A stretch of DNA of 6,421 bases from Acidimicrobiia bacterium (lineage in GTDB: Bacteria; Actinomycetota; Acidimicrobiia; Acidimicrobiales; Ilumatobacteraceae). A program made the translations under genes and the position numbers. The notes beneath the pieces were generated by a model. It was not told where the DNA came from, searched no databases, and was given only the letters and a program-made list of their open reading frames with translations. The DNA is taken from positions 1 through 6,421 of the forward strand of contig RGSV01000063.1 of assembly GCA_010025655.1 (NCBI GenBank), given 5' to 3'. Positions 1 through 5,472 of this stretch are shown here, piece after piece (the stretch's first letter is position 1; each line of letters starts with the position of its first letter).

Positions 1-15
1 GCTAACGCTGTTAGC
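1..15. promoter_or_regulatory. Perfect inverted repeat GCTAAC-GCT-GTTAGC upstream of the DUF4260 gene
   Basis: Bases 1-6 and 10-15 are exact reverse complements around a 3-base centre. The repeat ends two bases before the AAAGGAG ribosome binding site of the next gene. It could be a repressor operator or a small hairpin in the 5' leader that affects ribosome access. It touches the window edge, so the promoter and any larger repeat cannot be seen. That it is an inverted repeat is plain; its function is inference. Confidence 0.4.
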
Positions 16-16
16 C

Positions 17-23
17 AAAGGAG
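17..23 (+). promoter_or_regulatory. Ribosome binding site AAAGGAG that decides the DUF4260 start
   Basis: AAAGGAG directly abuts an ATG at 24 (no spacer) and lies 6 bases before a second in-frame ATG at 30. A 6-base spacer is workable and zero is not, so the gene should start at 30. Confidence 0.65.
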
Positions 24-29
24 ATGAAC

Positions 30-428
30 ATGTGTGGTCACGTTCTGGGAGCACCTCGACTCATCTTGAGAAGTGAAGGATTCGTTGTGCTTGTGGCGTC
101 TCTCTGGGGCTATCGGCACTATGGCGCCCCAATGCTCCTCGTACCACTTGTGTTGTTCCTGCCTGACCTTTTCATGGTTGGCTACCTTGCATCGACACGT
201 GTAGGCACCGCGATCTACAACACCGGACACTCGTATTTGGCTCCGGCCGCGCTGTGGTTTGTGGCGACGGTTATCGAGAGCCCCGGAACAAAGGCTGCCG
301 CGCTGGTCTGGGCAGCCCACATCGGGATGGACCGCGCATTGGGCTACGGGCTGAAGTACCCAGATTCGTTCAGCAATACCCACTTGGGGCGCCTCAATCT
401 GGGCAAGAGTTCGCGGACTGACAAATAG
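30..428 (+). CDS. DUF4260 family small integral membrane protein
   Basis: A 132-residue protein of the DUF4260 family, whose biochemical role is unknown. It is predicted to sit in the cytoplasmic membrane. Recognition rests on the family's signature blocks in the right order: an N-terminal 'RSEGFVVLVASL' helix, 'FLPDLFMVGYLA', 'VGTAIYNTGHSYLAP', then 'AHIGMDRALGYGLKYPDSF' and 'THLGR' near the C-terminus. Three to four hydrophobic stretches are visible, roughly at residues 16-32, 36-56, 70-86 and 91-108. The end after 'THLGR' carries an extra polar tail of about a dozen residues, slightly longer than I expect for the family. The start is set at 30 rather than 24 because of the spacing from AAAGGAG. 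The gene ends 13 bases before a YbaK remnant. Function cannot be inferred from the neighbours. Confidence 0.85.
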   Translation: MCGHVLGAPRLILRSEGFVVLVASLWGYRHYGAPMLLVPLVLFLPDLFMVGYLASTRVGTAIYNTGHSYLAPAALWFVATVIESPGTKAAALVWAAHIGMDRALGYGLKYPDSFSNTHLGRLNLGKSSRTDK

Positions 429-441
429 GGTTCACAAACCC

Positions 442-621
442 AGACGTGGCGTGCCCCCGTTTGGTCACAGCACACAGTTGCATGTGTTCGTTGATCCTGA
501 TCTGCTGCAGTACGACGAGGTGTGGGCCGCCGCGGGAACGTGGAACGACGTGTTTCCGATAACACCGAACGACATCGTTCGCGCCAGCGGGGGCGCGGAG
601 ACCAACCTCAAGCGCGGCTGA
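442..621 (+). pseudogene. C-terminal remnant of a YbaK/ProX-type aminoacyl-tRNA deacylase
   Basis: Translation in the frame ending at TGA 619-621 gives about 60 residues that read as the end of a YbaK/EbsC-family trans-editing domain. 'RGVPPFGH' matches the family's GG(V/S)xPFGH block, followed by 'LHVFVDPDLLQYDEVWAAAG' and 'VFPITPNDIVRASGG'. Intact members are about 150-170 residues and deacylate mischarged tRNA. Here the first ~100 residues are absent. Upstream of about 442 the frame runs into the DUF4260 gene with no YbaK similarity and no suitable start or ribosome binding site. The second glycine of the usual 'GGV' is replaced (RRGV), which puts the junction near 445-448. The remnant has no internal stop or frameshift, so the deletion may be recent. 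It is unlikely to be functional because the N-terminal half of the domain is missing. It ends 5 bases from the convergent membrane-protein gene. Confidence 0.75.
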
Positions 622-626
622 AGGTA

Positions 627-1046
627 TCAGCTCGCTGACGAACGAAGGCTCAGCAGCGGAACGCCGAGCGCGACTGCAAACGGAATGTTGAAGAGTGCGT
701 GGGTGGGATACCCAAGAACGATGGACATTCCAGTATCGAGAACGAACCAGAGAACCAGCGATTGAACCATGAACAGCCAGGCCCATCGTGAGCCTTCACG
801 GAGCGGACCGCGCACCAACTGGATCATCAAAACTGACCAACCCGCCATCACCGCACCGAGAACCATGAAAGGCAACCTCAAGTAATCACGAACTTCTGAT
901 GTGTCGATTGATTCATCTGGCCCGAATCCGAGCCATGAAAAGAGAGTGCCGGCTGTCCTCCCCGCAAAGACCAGTAGGAGCGAGTAGACCAAAACCCCCA
1001 TCAGCACCATCTGAAGCCACGTGATGGCCACACGTCTGGGGATCAT
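627..1046 (-). CDS. Four-helix membrane protein, function unknown
   Basis: A 139-residue hydrophobic protein that I do not recognise. Four likely transmembrane helices lie at about residues 8-28, 58-78, 88-112 and 116-134. A short polar loop (residues 40-56, with 'GPDESIDTSEVRDY') sits between helices 1 and 2, and an arginine-rich loop (79-87) between 2 and 3. The first residues are basic (IPRR), consistent with a cytoplasmic N-terminus. The reading frame stays open further upstream, but that part lies inside the repressor gene in another frame. The start at 1046 is supported by AGGA at 1058-1055, 8 bases upstream. The ATG overlaps the repressor's TGA as ATGA, so the two are almost certainly co-transcribed and translationally coupled. 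The position suggests a membrane partner of the regulon, possibly in transport or tolerance; that is inference only. Confidence 0.8.
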   Translation of the reverse strand: MIPRRVAITWLQMVLMGVLVYSLLLVFAGRTAGTLFSWLGFGPDESIDTSEVRDYLRLPFMVLGAVMAGWSVLMIQLVRGPLREGSRWAWLFMVQSLVLWFVLDTGMSIVLGYPTHALFNIPFAVALGVPLLSLRSSAS

Positions 1047-1615
1047 CGCGTTGTTCCTGCCCTCTTCACGAGTGTCGTCAACTGACGTAGCGCAACGTCG
1101 AAAATCTTGTCCGTGCGTGTTGTTTTGCCCATAATGAGGGCACCCTCGACGACCGCGATGCAAAGCGATGCGTAATCGGCAGCGTCCGACTTCTTGACTC
1201 CTGTTCGGACGAAGGCATTGGTGAGTGAGACGCTCCACGCCTCGAAGACTTCTCGTGCCGCATCACGCAGACTCGCATCTTCCCCCGCACCCAAGCTCGT
1301 TGCTGCAACCGCACATCCTCGGTCGTAGTTCCCGCCGACGAAGAGAGCCCGCCATCCTTCGACGAATGCCTTTACGACATCTTCAGGTTTCTTCACGTTG
1401 AGGCTGTCGATGATCGAGACGACCGTGGCGCCGATTGACGCAACTGCATCGCGAATGAGTTCCGACTTGCCGCCGGGGAAGTGGTGGTAAATCGATCCCC
1501 GGGGGGCGTCGGTTGCGTCGATGAGCAGGGCGAACGATGTGCCCTGAACTCCATTGGTCGCCAAGAGATTGATGGCTCCTTGAACCATCTCACTGCGCAC
1601 GTCTCGGCGTGTCAT
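1043..1615 (-). CDS. TetR/AcrR-family transcriptional repressor (LmrA/YxaF-like)
   Basis: A 190-residue protein of normal TetR length. The N-terminal DNA-binding domain spans about residues 3-50, with the helix-turn-helix ending in 'APRGSIYHHFPGGKSEL' (residues 37-53). The 'SIYHHFPGGK' form is typical of the LmrA/YxaF branch. The C-terminal ligand-binding half (55-190) includes 'DRGCAVAATSLGA' (98-110), the 'GCPVA' block of that branch, and 'ALIMGKTTR' (159-167). The frame extends upstream to 1924, but that part is antisense to the dehydrogenase and has no TetR character, so ATG 1615 is chosen. The nearest purine run, GAAGG at 1633-1629, is 13 bases away, so initiation may be weak. The family represses adjacent genes until a small ligand binds. 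The two inverted repeats in the divergent spacer are its probable operators, implying autoregulation. The effector cannot be predicted. Confidence 0.9.
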   Translation of the reverse strand: MTRRDVRSEMVQGAINLLATNGVQGTSFALLIDATDAPRGSIYHHFPGGKSELIRDAVASIGATVVSIIDSLNVKKPEDVVKAFVEGWRALFVGGNYDRGCAVAATSLGAGEDASLRDAAREVFEAWSVSLTNAFVRTGVKKSDAADYASLCIAVVEGALIMGKTTRTDKIFDVALRQLTTLVKRAGTTR

Positions 1616-1644
1616 TTGACTATGACGACCTTCATAGATAGGGT
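1616..1644 (+). promoter_or_regulatory. Promoter of the dehydrogenase-YdhR operon, TTGACT-N17-TAGGGT
   Basis: TTGACT (1616-1621) matches the -35 consensus at 5 of 6 positions. After exactly 17 bases comes TAGGGT (1639-1644), a TANNNT-type -10 box common in actinobacteria. Transcription would start near 1651, giving a leader of about 29 bases before GTG 1680. The spacer between the two boxes is nearly filled by the first operator repeat. Confidence 0.6.
1620..1637. promoter_or_regulatory. Putative TetR operator O1, CTATGA-N6-TCATAG
   Basis: The arms 1620-1625 and 1632-1637 are perfect 6-base reverse complements around a 6-base centre, a size usual for TetR-family operators. It lies between the -35 and -10 boxes of the dehydrogenase promoter and within 5 bases of the repressor's own start codon. 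Binding there would block RNA polymerase in both directions. The same pattern recurs 25 bases away. Confidence 0.6.
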
Positions 1645-1662
1645 TTATGACAGTCATCATAG
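1645..1662. promoter_or_regulatory. Putative TetR operator O2, TTATGA-N6-TCATAG
   Basis: This second copy of the O1 pattern differs at one arm position (T at 1645 in place of C), has the same 6-base spacer, and is centred 25 bases from O1. It covers the predicted transcription start of the dehydrogenase and a TATGAT sequence (minus strand, 1661-1656) that could be the repressor's -10 box. A nested perfect ATGAC-A-GTCAT repeat (1647-1657) is also present. That two identical arrangements share one divergent spacer argues against chance. Confidence 0.6.
1656..1661 (-). promoter_or_regulatory. Candidate -10 box (TATGAT) of the repressor gene
   Basis: On the minus strand 1661-1656 reads TATGAT, 5 of 6 to the consensus, about 41 bases before the repressor ATG. 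No convincing -35 box lies 16-18 bases upstream, so the promoter is weak or activated otherwise. It lies inside operator O2, which would give autoregulation. Confidence 0.35.
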
Positions 1663-1666
1663 TTCT

Positions 1667-1673
1667 GGGAGGG
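1667..1673 (+). promoter_or_regulatory. Ribosome binding site GGGAGGG that decides the GTG start of the dehydrogenase
   Basis: GGGAGGG ends 6 bases before GTG 1680. The in-frame ATG at 1647 has no such site and would lie upstream of the predicted transcription start. The choice is confirmed by protein homology, which begins exactly at 'QALMFRGP'. Confidence 0.7.
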
Positions 1674-1679
1674 CAGTTC

Positions 1680-2720
1680 GTGCAGGCATTGATGTTCCGC
1701 GGGCCAATGGATCTTTCGTGGGAAGAGGTCGACAGGCCGACGATCGTCGACTCGCGCGATGCGTTAGTGCGGCCGTTGGTAGTGGCGCGATGTGATCTCG
1801 ACCCGGCCATTGCCATCGGTCTGTATCCGATGAAGGGGCCATTCGTGATGGGACACGAGATGGTCGGCGAGATCATCGGACTCGGCACAGCGGTCACGGG
1901 CTTCAAACCAGGGGACAAGGTCATCGTTCCGTTTCAGCTCAGTTGCAATGCGTGCGATCCGTGCAAGCGTGGCTACACCAACGCCTGTTCCGAGGTGGCA
2001 TCGGGAACGGCATTTGGCCTCGGGCCACATGGTGGAGTCGACCTGGGTGGAGCACTCGCCGAGTGCGTTCGAGTGCCGTGGGCCGACGTCATGTTGATTC
2101 CTCTGCCGGACAAAGTCGATCCCATTGCAGCTGCTGGGATACCCGACAACGTGTCAGACGGCTACCGGTGTGTCGCCGCACCACTTCGTGAACGGCCAGG
2201 GTCGGACGTTTTGGTGATCGGGGGTCTCGCGCCATCCGTCGGGCTGTATGCCGTCATGTCGGCGGTTGCTCTCGGCGCTCGCTCGGTCGTCTACGTGGAT
2301 GATGACGGCGGTCGACTGGATCTTGCGGCCTCTCTGGGTGCTGAGGCGATTGATGCAAAGGGAATATGGGCGGACTTGAGGCTCGATCGAAAGTTTCCGG
2401 TCGTCGTGGATGCAAACGTGCTGGATGCTGGTCGCAATCTGGCGTTCCGCTCAGTGGAGCCGTGTGGAACGGTGACCAGCGTGTCTGGCGGAGCGAGCGC
2501 CATGTCGTCGCTGCCGTTGCAGAAGATGTACAACAAAGGAGTTCGCTACGAGATCGGACGCGTTCACGCCATTGCCACGGCACGACCCGTTCTCGATCTC
2601 GTCGTTGACGGAATCCTTGATCCTGCGCGCCTCGTCACGTCGGTCGTTCCTTTCAGCGAGGCGGCTACTGGCATGACCGCACCCGGTACCAAGGTCATCT
2701 TCGTCAACGATTTCGCATGA
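1680..2720 (+). CDS. Zinc-dependent alcohol dehydrogenase (medium-chain dehydrogenase/reductase)
   Basis: A 346-residue cytosolic oxidoreductase of normal family length that should interconvert an alcohol and an aldehyde or ketone. The GroES-like catalytic domain comes first, with the catalytic-zinc candidates C38 and H59-E60 ('GHE') and a further acidic residue at D156 or D160. The structural-zinc lobe is complete: C89, C92, C95 and C103 spaced C-X2-C-X2-C-X7-C. The Rossmann domain follows, with 'VLVIGGLAPSVG' (177-188), a slightly unusual glycine motif. An acidic run, D207-D209, at the end of the second beta strand favours NAD(H) over NADP(H). The start is GTG 1680 because the upstream 11 codons have no family counterpart and overlap the operators. 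It is the first gene of the operon with the tandem YdhR protein. The substrate cannot be deduced. Confidence 0.9.
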   Translation: MQALMFRGPMDLSWEEVDRPTIVDSRDALVRPLVVARCDLDPAIAIGLYPMKGPFVMGHEMVGEIIGLGTAVTGFKPGDKVIVPFQLSCNACDPCKRGYTNACSEVASGTAFGLGPHGGVDLGGALAECVRVPWADVMLIPLPDKVDPIAAAGIPDNVSDGYRCVAAPLRERPGSDVLVIGGLAPSVGLYAVMSAVALGARSVVYVDDDGGRLDLAASLGAEAIDAKGIWADLRLDRKFPVVVDANVLDAGRNLAFRSVEPCGTVTSVSGGASAMSSLPLQKMYNKGVRYEIGRVHAIATARPVLDLVVDGILDPARLVTSVVPFSEAATGMTAPGTKVIFVNDFA

Positions 2721-2744
2721 TCAACCACTGAAAGGAAACATCCA

Positions 2745-3374
2745 ATGTCAACTATCAAGAACAACGTCGTTGTTATTGTTCGCATTCCCGTGCCGAAGTT
2801 CGCACCGAAATGGCTCGTGAGAAAGAAGATGAAAGCGACGGTCGACCTCTACTCGTCGATTGATGGTCTTGAGTTCAAACTGTTCACTTTCGAAACGGAA
2901 AGTGGCGATTTCGGCGGTATCTACACCTGGCGTGACTCTGCTTCTGCGGAAAAGTGGTTCAACCCCGAGTGGTTTGCACGAGTAAAGCGTGAGCGCGGCA
3001 GTGAGGCGTACGTGCGGTACTTCGATGCGCCTTTGTCAATTGACAACGTCCAGGGTGGAACACCTGCTTCCACGTTCGACTCACACGTGGCCACCCTCGT
3101 CCAAATCCCGATTCCACAGGGAGTTTCAAAGGAACTCGTTCTCAGTGGCTTCGCCAGCGCCGAAGAGACGTACCGCAATGTTGGCGGCTTGTTGCGGAAG
3201 CACTTCATCCTCGGAAGCCACGGCACATTCGGTGGGGTGTATCTGTGGGATTCGAAGGCGAGCGCTCAATCGTGGTTCAACGATCAATGGCGCAAACGCG
3301 TTAGCGAGACTTACGGCAGCCCTCCGACCGTCGAGTGGTTTGAAGTCCCAATTGTGCTCCCAGCGAGGAAGTGA
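2745..3374 (+). CDS. Tandem-domain YdhR-like (dimeric alpha-beta barrel) putative monooxygenase
   Basis: A 209-residue protein made of two homologous halves, about residues 8-100 and 115-205. Paired blocks show the duplication: 'FGGIYTWRDSASAEKWF' (56-72) against 'FGGVYLWDSKASAQSWF' (162-178), 'IPVP' (14-17) against 'IPIP' (121-124), and 'GLEFKLF' (41-47) against 'GLLRKHF' (148-154). The G-G-(I/V)-Y-x-W block is typical of YdhR and related ABM-fold proteins of about 100 residues, which act as dimers. Here both subunits are fused in one chain, so a single polypeptide could form the barrel pair. The ABM fold includes cofactor-independent monooxygenases, but many members have no proven reaction. 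The gene starts 24 bases after the dehydrogenase stop with AAAGGA at 2731-2736 (8-base spacing), so it should be co-transcribed. No signal peptide or membrane segment is seen. Confidence 0.75.
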   Translation: MSTIKNNVVVIVRIPVPKFAPKWLVRKKMKATVDLYSSIDGLEFKLFTFETESGDFGGIYTWRDSASAEKWFNPEWFARVKRERGSEAYVRYFDAPLSIDNVQGGTPASTFDSHVATLVQIPIPQGVSKELVLSGFASAEETYRNVGGLLRKHFILGSHGTFGGVYLWDSKASAQSWFNDQWRKRVSETYGSPPTVEWFEVPIVLPARK

Positions 3375-3465
3375 CCTCGAATTTCGGTTCGAAAAACCTA
3401 CGGATCACGACAGCGCCCTCGAGCGACGCAGATTCTGATCTCGAGACCTAGTGATTCGCCTCAAC

Positions 3466-3471
3466 TACGGT
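3466..3471 (+). promoter_or_regulatory. Candidate -10 box TACGGT for leaderless expression of the DinB gene
   Basis: TACGGT (TANNNT type) ends 7 bases before GTG 3479, and no Shine-Dalgarno is present. That spacing puts the transcription start at or beside the start codon. No clear -35 box is seen about 17 bases upstream. The assignment is inference. Confidence 0.4.
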
Positions 3472-3478
3472 CTATTTG

Positions 3479-4024
3479 GTGAGCGACGAGATTGTTCCTG
3501 ACAACAAGAACTGGACGTGGGTCCTCGAGAGACTCTGCCAGGACTGCGGCTTTGATGCTTCGTCGTTCGAGGCGAAATTTTCTGGGACGGCTCTGCGAGA
3601 TCTCGGTGATCGTTGGGTCGCGGTACTTCAACGTCCTGATGCTCGGGTTCGTCCTCGCGGAGATATGTGGTCTCCCCTCGAGTACGGGTGCCACGTGCGA
3701 GATGTGTTTCGCAAGTTTGATGAACGCCTGCAGTTGATGCTGAGGGAAGTTGACCCGCACTTCGAAAACTGGGATCAAGACAAGACGGCGCTGGAAGACG
3801 ACTACCCAAGCCAAGCGCCGGCCGAAGTAGCTGCAGCGCTCAAAGAGGCCGCGGAGTCTCTTGCTCGCCACTTCGATGCCGTCTCGTCCGACCAGTGGAG
3901 TCGGCGTGGGTTCAGGAGCGACGGCTCAGCATTCACCGTTGAGTCGATTGCACGTTATTTGATGCACGACCCGGTGCATCACCTGTGGGATGTCGGCGCT
4001 GAGATTCCCACGTTCGGTTCGTAA
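3479..4024 (+). CDS. DinB-superfamily protein, putative metal-dependent enzyme
   Basis: A 181-residue cytosolic protein of the DinB/YfiT four-helix-bundle superfamily. Members coordinate a metal through three histidines, and some actinobacterial ones are mycothiol-dependent transferases or isomerases. The N-terminus 'NKNWTWVLERLCQDCGFD' (9-26) and the block 'MWSPLEYGCHVRDVFRKFDER' (63-83, containing the candidate ligand H72) are characteristic of an actinobacterial subgroup. The C-terminal block 'ARYLMHDPVHHLWDV' supplies H163 and H167/H168. 'NWDQD' (97-101) is also typical. I place the start at GTG 3479; TTG at 3476 is also possible. It lies 104 bases after the YdhR gene with its own candidate promoter, so membership of that operon is uncertain. 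The substrate is unknown and a role in DNA damage should not be assumed from the name. Confidence 0.8.
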   Translation: MSDEIVPDNKNWTWVLERLCQDCGFDASSFEAKFSGTALRDLGDRWVAVLQRPDARVRPRGDMWSPLEYGCHVRDVFRKFDERLQLMLREVDPHFENWDQDKTALEDDYPSQAPAEVAAALKEAAESLARHFDAVSSDQWSRRGFRSDGSAFTVESIARYLMHDPVHHLWDVGAEIPTFGS

Positions 4025-4061
4025 TCTCCCGAGGTCGCTCAAATTCGGGAAGAACTGCAAC

Positions 4062-4090
4062 TTGACACCATCATGTTTGTTGACTAGACA
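4062..4090 (+). promoter_or_regulatory. Promoter of the carotenoid-oxygenase gene, TTGACA-N17-TAGACA
   Basis: TTGACA (4062-4067) is a perfect -35 box. Seventeen bases later TAGACA (4085-4090) serves as a moderate -10 box. The start codon ATG 4099 lies 8 bases after the -10 box and no Shine-Dalgarno precedes it, so the message is probably leaderless or nearly so. Confidence 0.55.
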
Positions 4091-4097
4091 CTGTCTA
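4085..4097. promoter_or_regulatory. Operator-like perfect palindrome TAGACA-C-TGTCTA
   Basis: Six-base arms (4085-4090 and 4092-4097) are exact reverse complements around a single C. The left arm is the predicted -10 box and the right arm ends one base before the ATG. A dimeric repressor bound here would shut the promoter. The sequence is unlike the (C/T)TATGA-N6-TCATAG repeats of the local TetR gene, so a different regulator, encoded elsewhere, is likely. A TetR-type or similar dimer is inference from size and symmetry. Confidence 0.55.
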
Positions 4098-4098
4098 C

Positions 4099-5472
4099 AT
4101 GGGAACCGGCACATTGACTCCGCTTTCAGGGTCTTCCGACAACATCTATTTGCAAGGCAATTACGCACCTGTTGCTGACGAAGTGACTGCGACGGACCTC
4201 CACGTCATCGGTGAACTCCCGAAAGAACTTAACGGTCGTTATCTCCGCAACGGCCCGAACCCGATCGGCAACATCGACGAAGCAACGCATCACTGGTTTA
4301 TGGGTGACGGCATGGTGCACGGCGTGTGTCTGCGTGACGGCAAGGCGCTCTGGTACCGCAACCGCTACGTCAACTCATCGCGTATCGCTGCGGCACGTGG
4401 CACCGCAGAGCCTCTTGGTCGTAACTGGAACAACTCGAGCGTCGGCCCGAACACCAATGTCGGCGGTTTCGCTGGCAAAACATGGGCGATGGTGGAAGCC
4501 GGGGGTTGCCCCGTAGAACTCACCTATGAACTCGACACAGTGGGGTACAACGACTTCGGCGGAACGCTGCCCGGCGCATTTTCTGCGCACCCGAAGGTCG
4601 ACCCCAACACTGGCGAGATGCACGCCATGACGTATGCGTGGGGCCAATGGCTCAATCACGTGCAATACGTGCGGGTGGGGCGCGATGGTCGCGTCAATCG
4701 CACGGTCGATATTCCGCTCCCTGGCATGTCGATGGTGCATGACGTCTCGATCACCGAGAAGTATGTGGTCGTTTACGACCAGCCAGTGATTGTCGACTTT
4801 GATTTGGCGTTTGCCGGCAGATTCCCATTCCGCTGGAAGCCCGAGTACGGAAACCGAGTCGGTCTCTTGCCGCGCGAAGGCGAAGCCTCCGACATCGTGT
4901 GGGTCGACGTGCCAATCGGATACGTGTTCCACCCGATGAACGCGTATGACACCGCCGATGGCAAGGTCGTGCTCGACGTGTGTTTCTACGACGTGATGAT
5001 GGAGAAGGACATTCTCGGGCCCTTCGGTGACACGTTGCCGCGACTCGTGCGCTGGCAAGTCGACCCTGTTCGTCGCACCACGAACGCAACCGACATTGAC
5101 ACCCGGGTGAATGAGTTTCCGCGTCACCGTGGGTCGCTCACCGGCAAGCCATACCGATACGGCTACTGCGCGCAGGTCGACACTGGCTCGATGTATTGGC
5201 CGACCGTGAAGCACGACCTTGTCACCGGCATGCGTGACGTCTTCGACCACGGTGCAGGACGTGCAGCTGGTGAACCTGTGTTTGTAGCCCGACCTGGCGG
5301 CAGCGAAGAAGACGATGGTTGGCTCGTCACGTTCGTGCACGACGGCAACGACAACTCAGCAGAATTCGCGGTGATTGACGCGCAAGACTTTTCTCGCGGC
5401 TATGTCGCAAGAGTGAAGCTGCCGCAGAGAGTGCCTTTCGGATTCCACGGGAACTGGGTTCCCGACCGATAA
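4099..5472 (+). CDS. Carotenoid cleavage oxygenase-family protein (RPE65/CCD/lignostilbene dioxygenase superfamily)
   Basis: A 457-residue non-haem iron oxygenase of normal length for the family, which splits a conjugated C=C bond with O2 to give two carbonyl products. All four iron-binding histidines are visible in order: H164 ('SAHPKVDP'), H214 ('MVHDVSI'), H278 ('VFHPMNAYD') and H450 ('GFHGNWV'). Candidate second-shell glutamates are E133 ('MVEAG') and E338 ('NEFPR'). The N-terminal 'GRYLRNGPNP' (47-56) and 'HHWFMGDGMVHG' (64-75) are family hallmarks for the seven-bladed propeller. Y90 and K127 ('AGKTWAM') lie where stilbene-cleaving members carry the Tyr and Lys that hold the phenol group, by eye alignment only, so carotenoid, apocarotenoid or stilbenoid substrates all remain possible. 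No signal peptide is seen. It has its own promoter with a palindrome at the start and appears to be a single-gene unit. Confidence 0.92.
   Translation: MGTGTLTPLSGSSDNIYLQGNYAPVADEVTATDLHVIGELPKELNGRYLRNGPNPIGNIDEATHHWFMGDGMVHGVCLRDGKALWYRNRYVNSSRIAAARGTAEPLGRNWNNSSVGPNTNVGGFAGKTWAMVEAGGCPVELTYELDTVGYNDFGGTLPGAFSAHPKVDPNTGEMHAMTYAWGQWLNHVQYVRVGRDGRVNRTVDIPLPGMSMVHDVSITEKYVVVYDQPVIVDFDLAFAGRFPFRWKPEYGNRVGLLPREGEASDIVWVDVPIGYVFHPMNAYDTADGKVVLDVCFYDVMMEKDILGPFGDTLPRLVRWQVDPVRRTTNATDIDTRVNEFPRHRGSLTGKPYRYGYCAQVDTGSMYWPTVKHDLVTGMRDVFDHGAGRAAGEPVFVARPGGSEEDDGWLVTFVHDGNDNSAEFAVIDAQDFSRGYVARVKLPQRVPFGFHGNWVPDR

Noticed and set aside
428..441. GGGTT-CACA-AACCC short hairpin after the DUF4260 stop as a terminator
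   Set aside because: The stem is only 5 bases and no T-tract follows, so it is too weak to call.
394..786. 130-codon minus-strand open frame crossing the YbaK remnant and the membrane-protein gene
   Set aside because: No recognisable domain, and it overlaps better-supported frames on both strands.
1616..1924. N-terminal extension of the TetR frame upstream of ATG 1615
   Set aside because: The extension is antisense to the dehydrogenase, crosses both operators, and has low-complexity Ser/Thr/Pro/Arg content with no TetR homology. Family members begin at 'MTRRDVRSEM'.
3377..3392. TCGAA-N6-TTCGA hairpin after the YdhR gene as a terminator
   Set aside because: Short AT-containing stem followed by A residues rather than T on the coding strand, so intrinsic termination is not supported.
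4375..5340. Long 321-codon open frame on the minus strand, antisense to the oxygenase gene
   Set aside because: Its translation is rich in His, Arg and Val with no recognisable domain, while the plus strand encodes a complete oxygenase with all catalytic residues. It is a by-product of GC-rich codon use.
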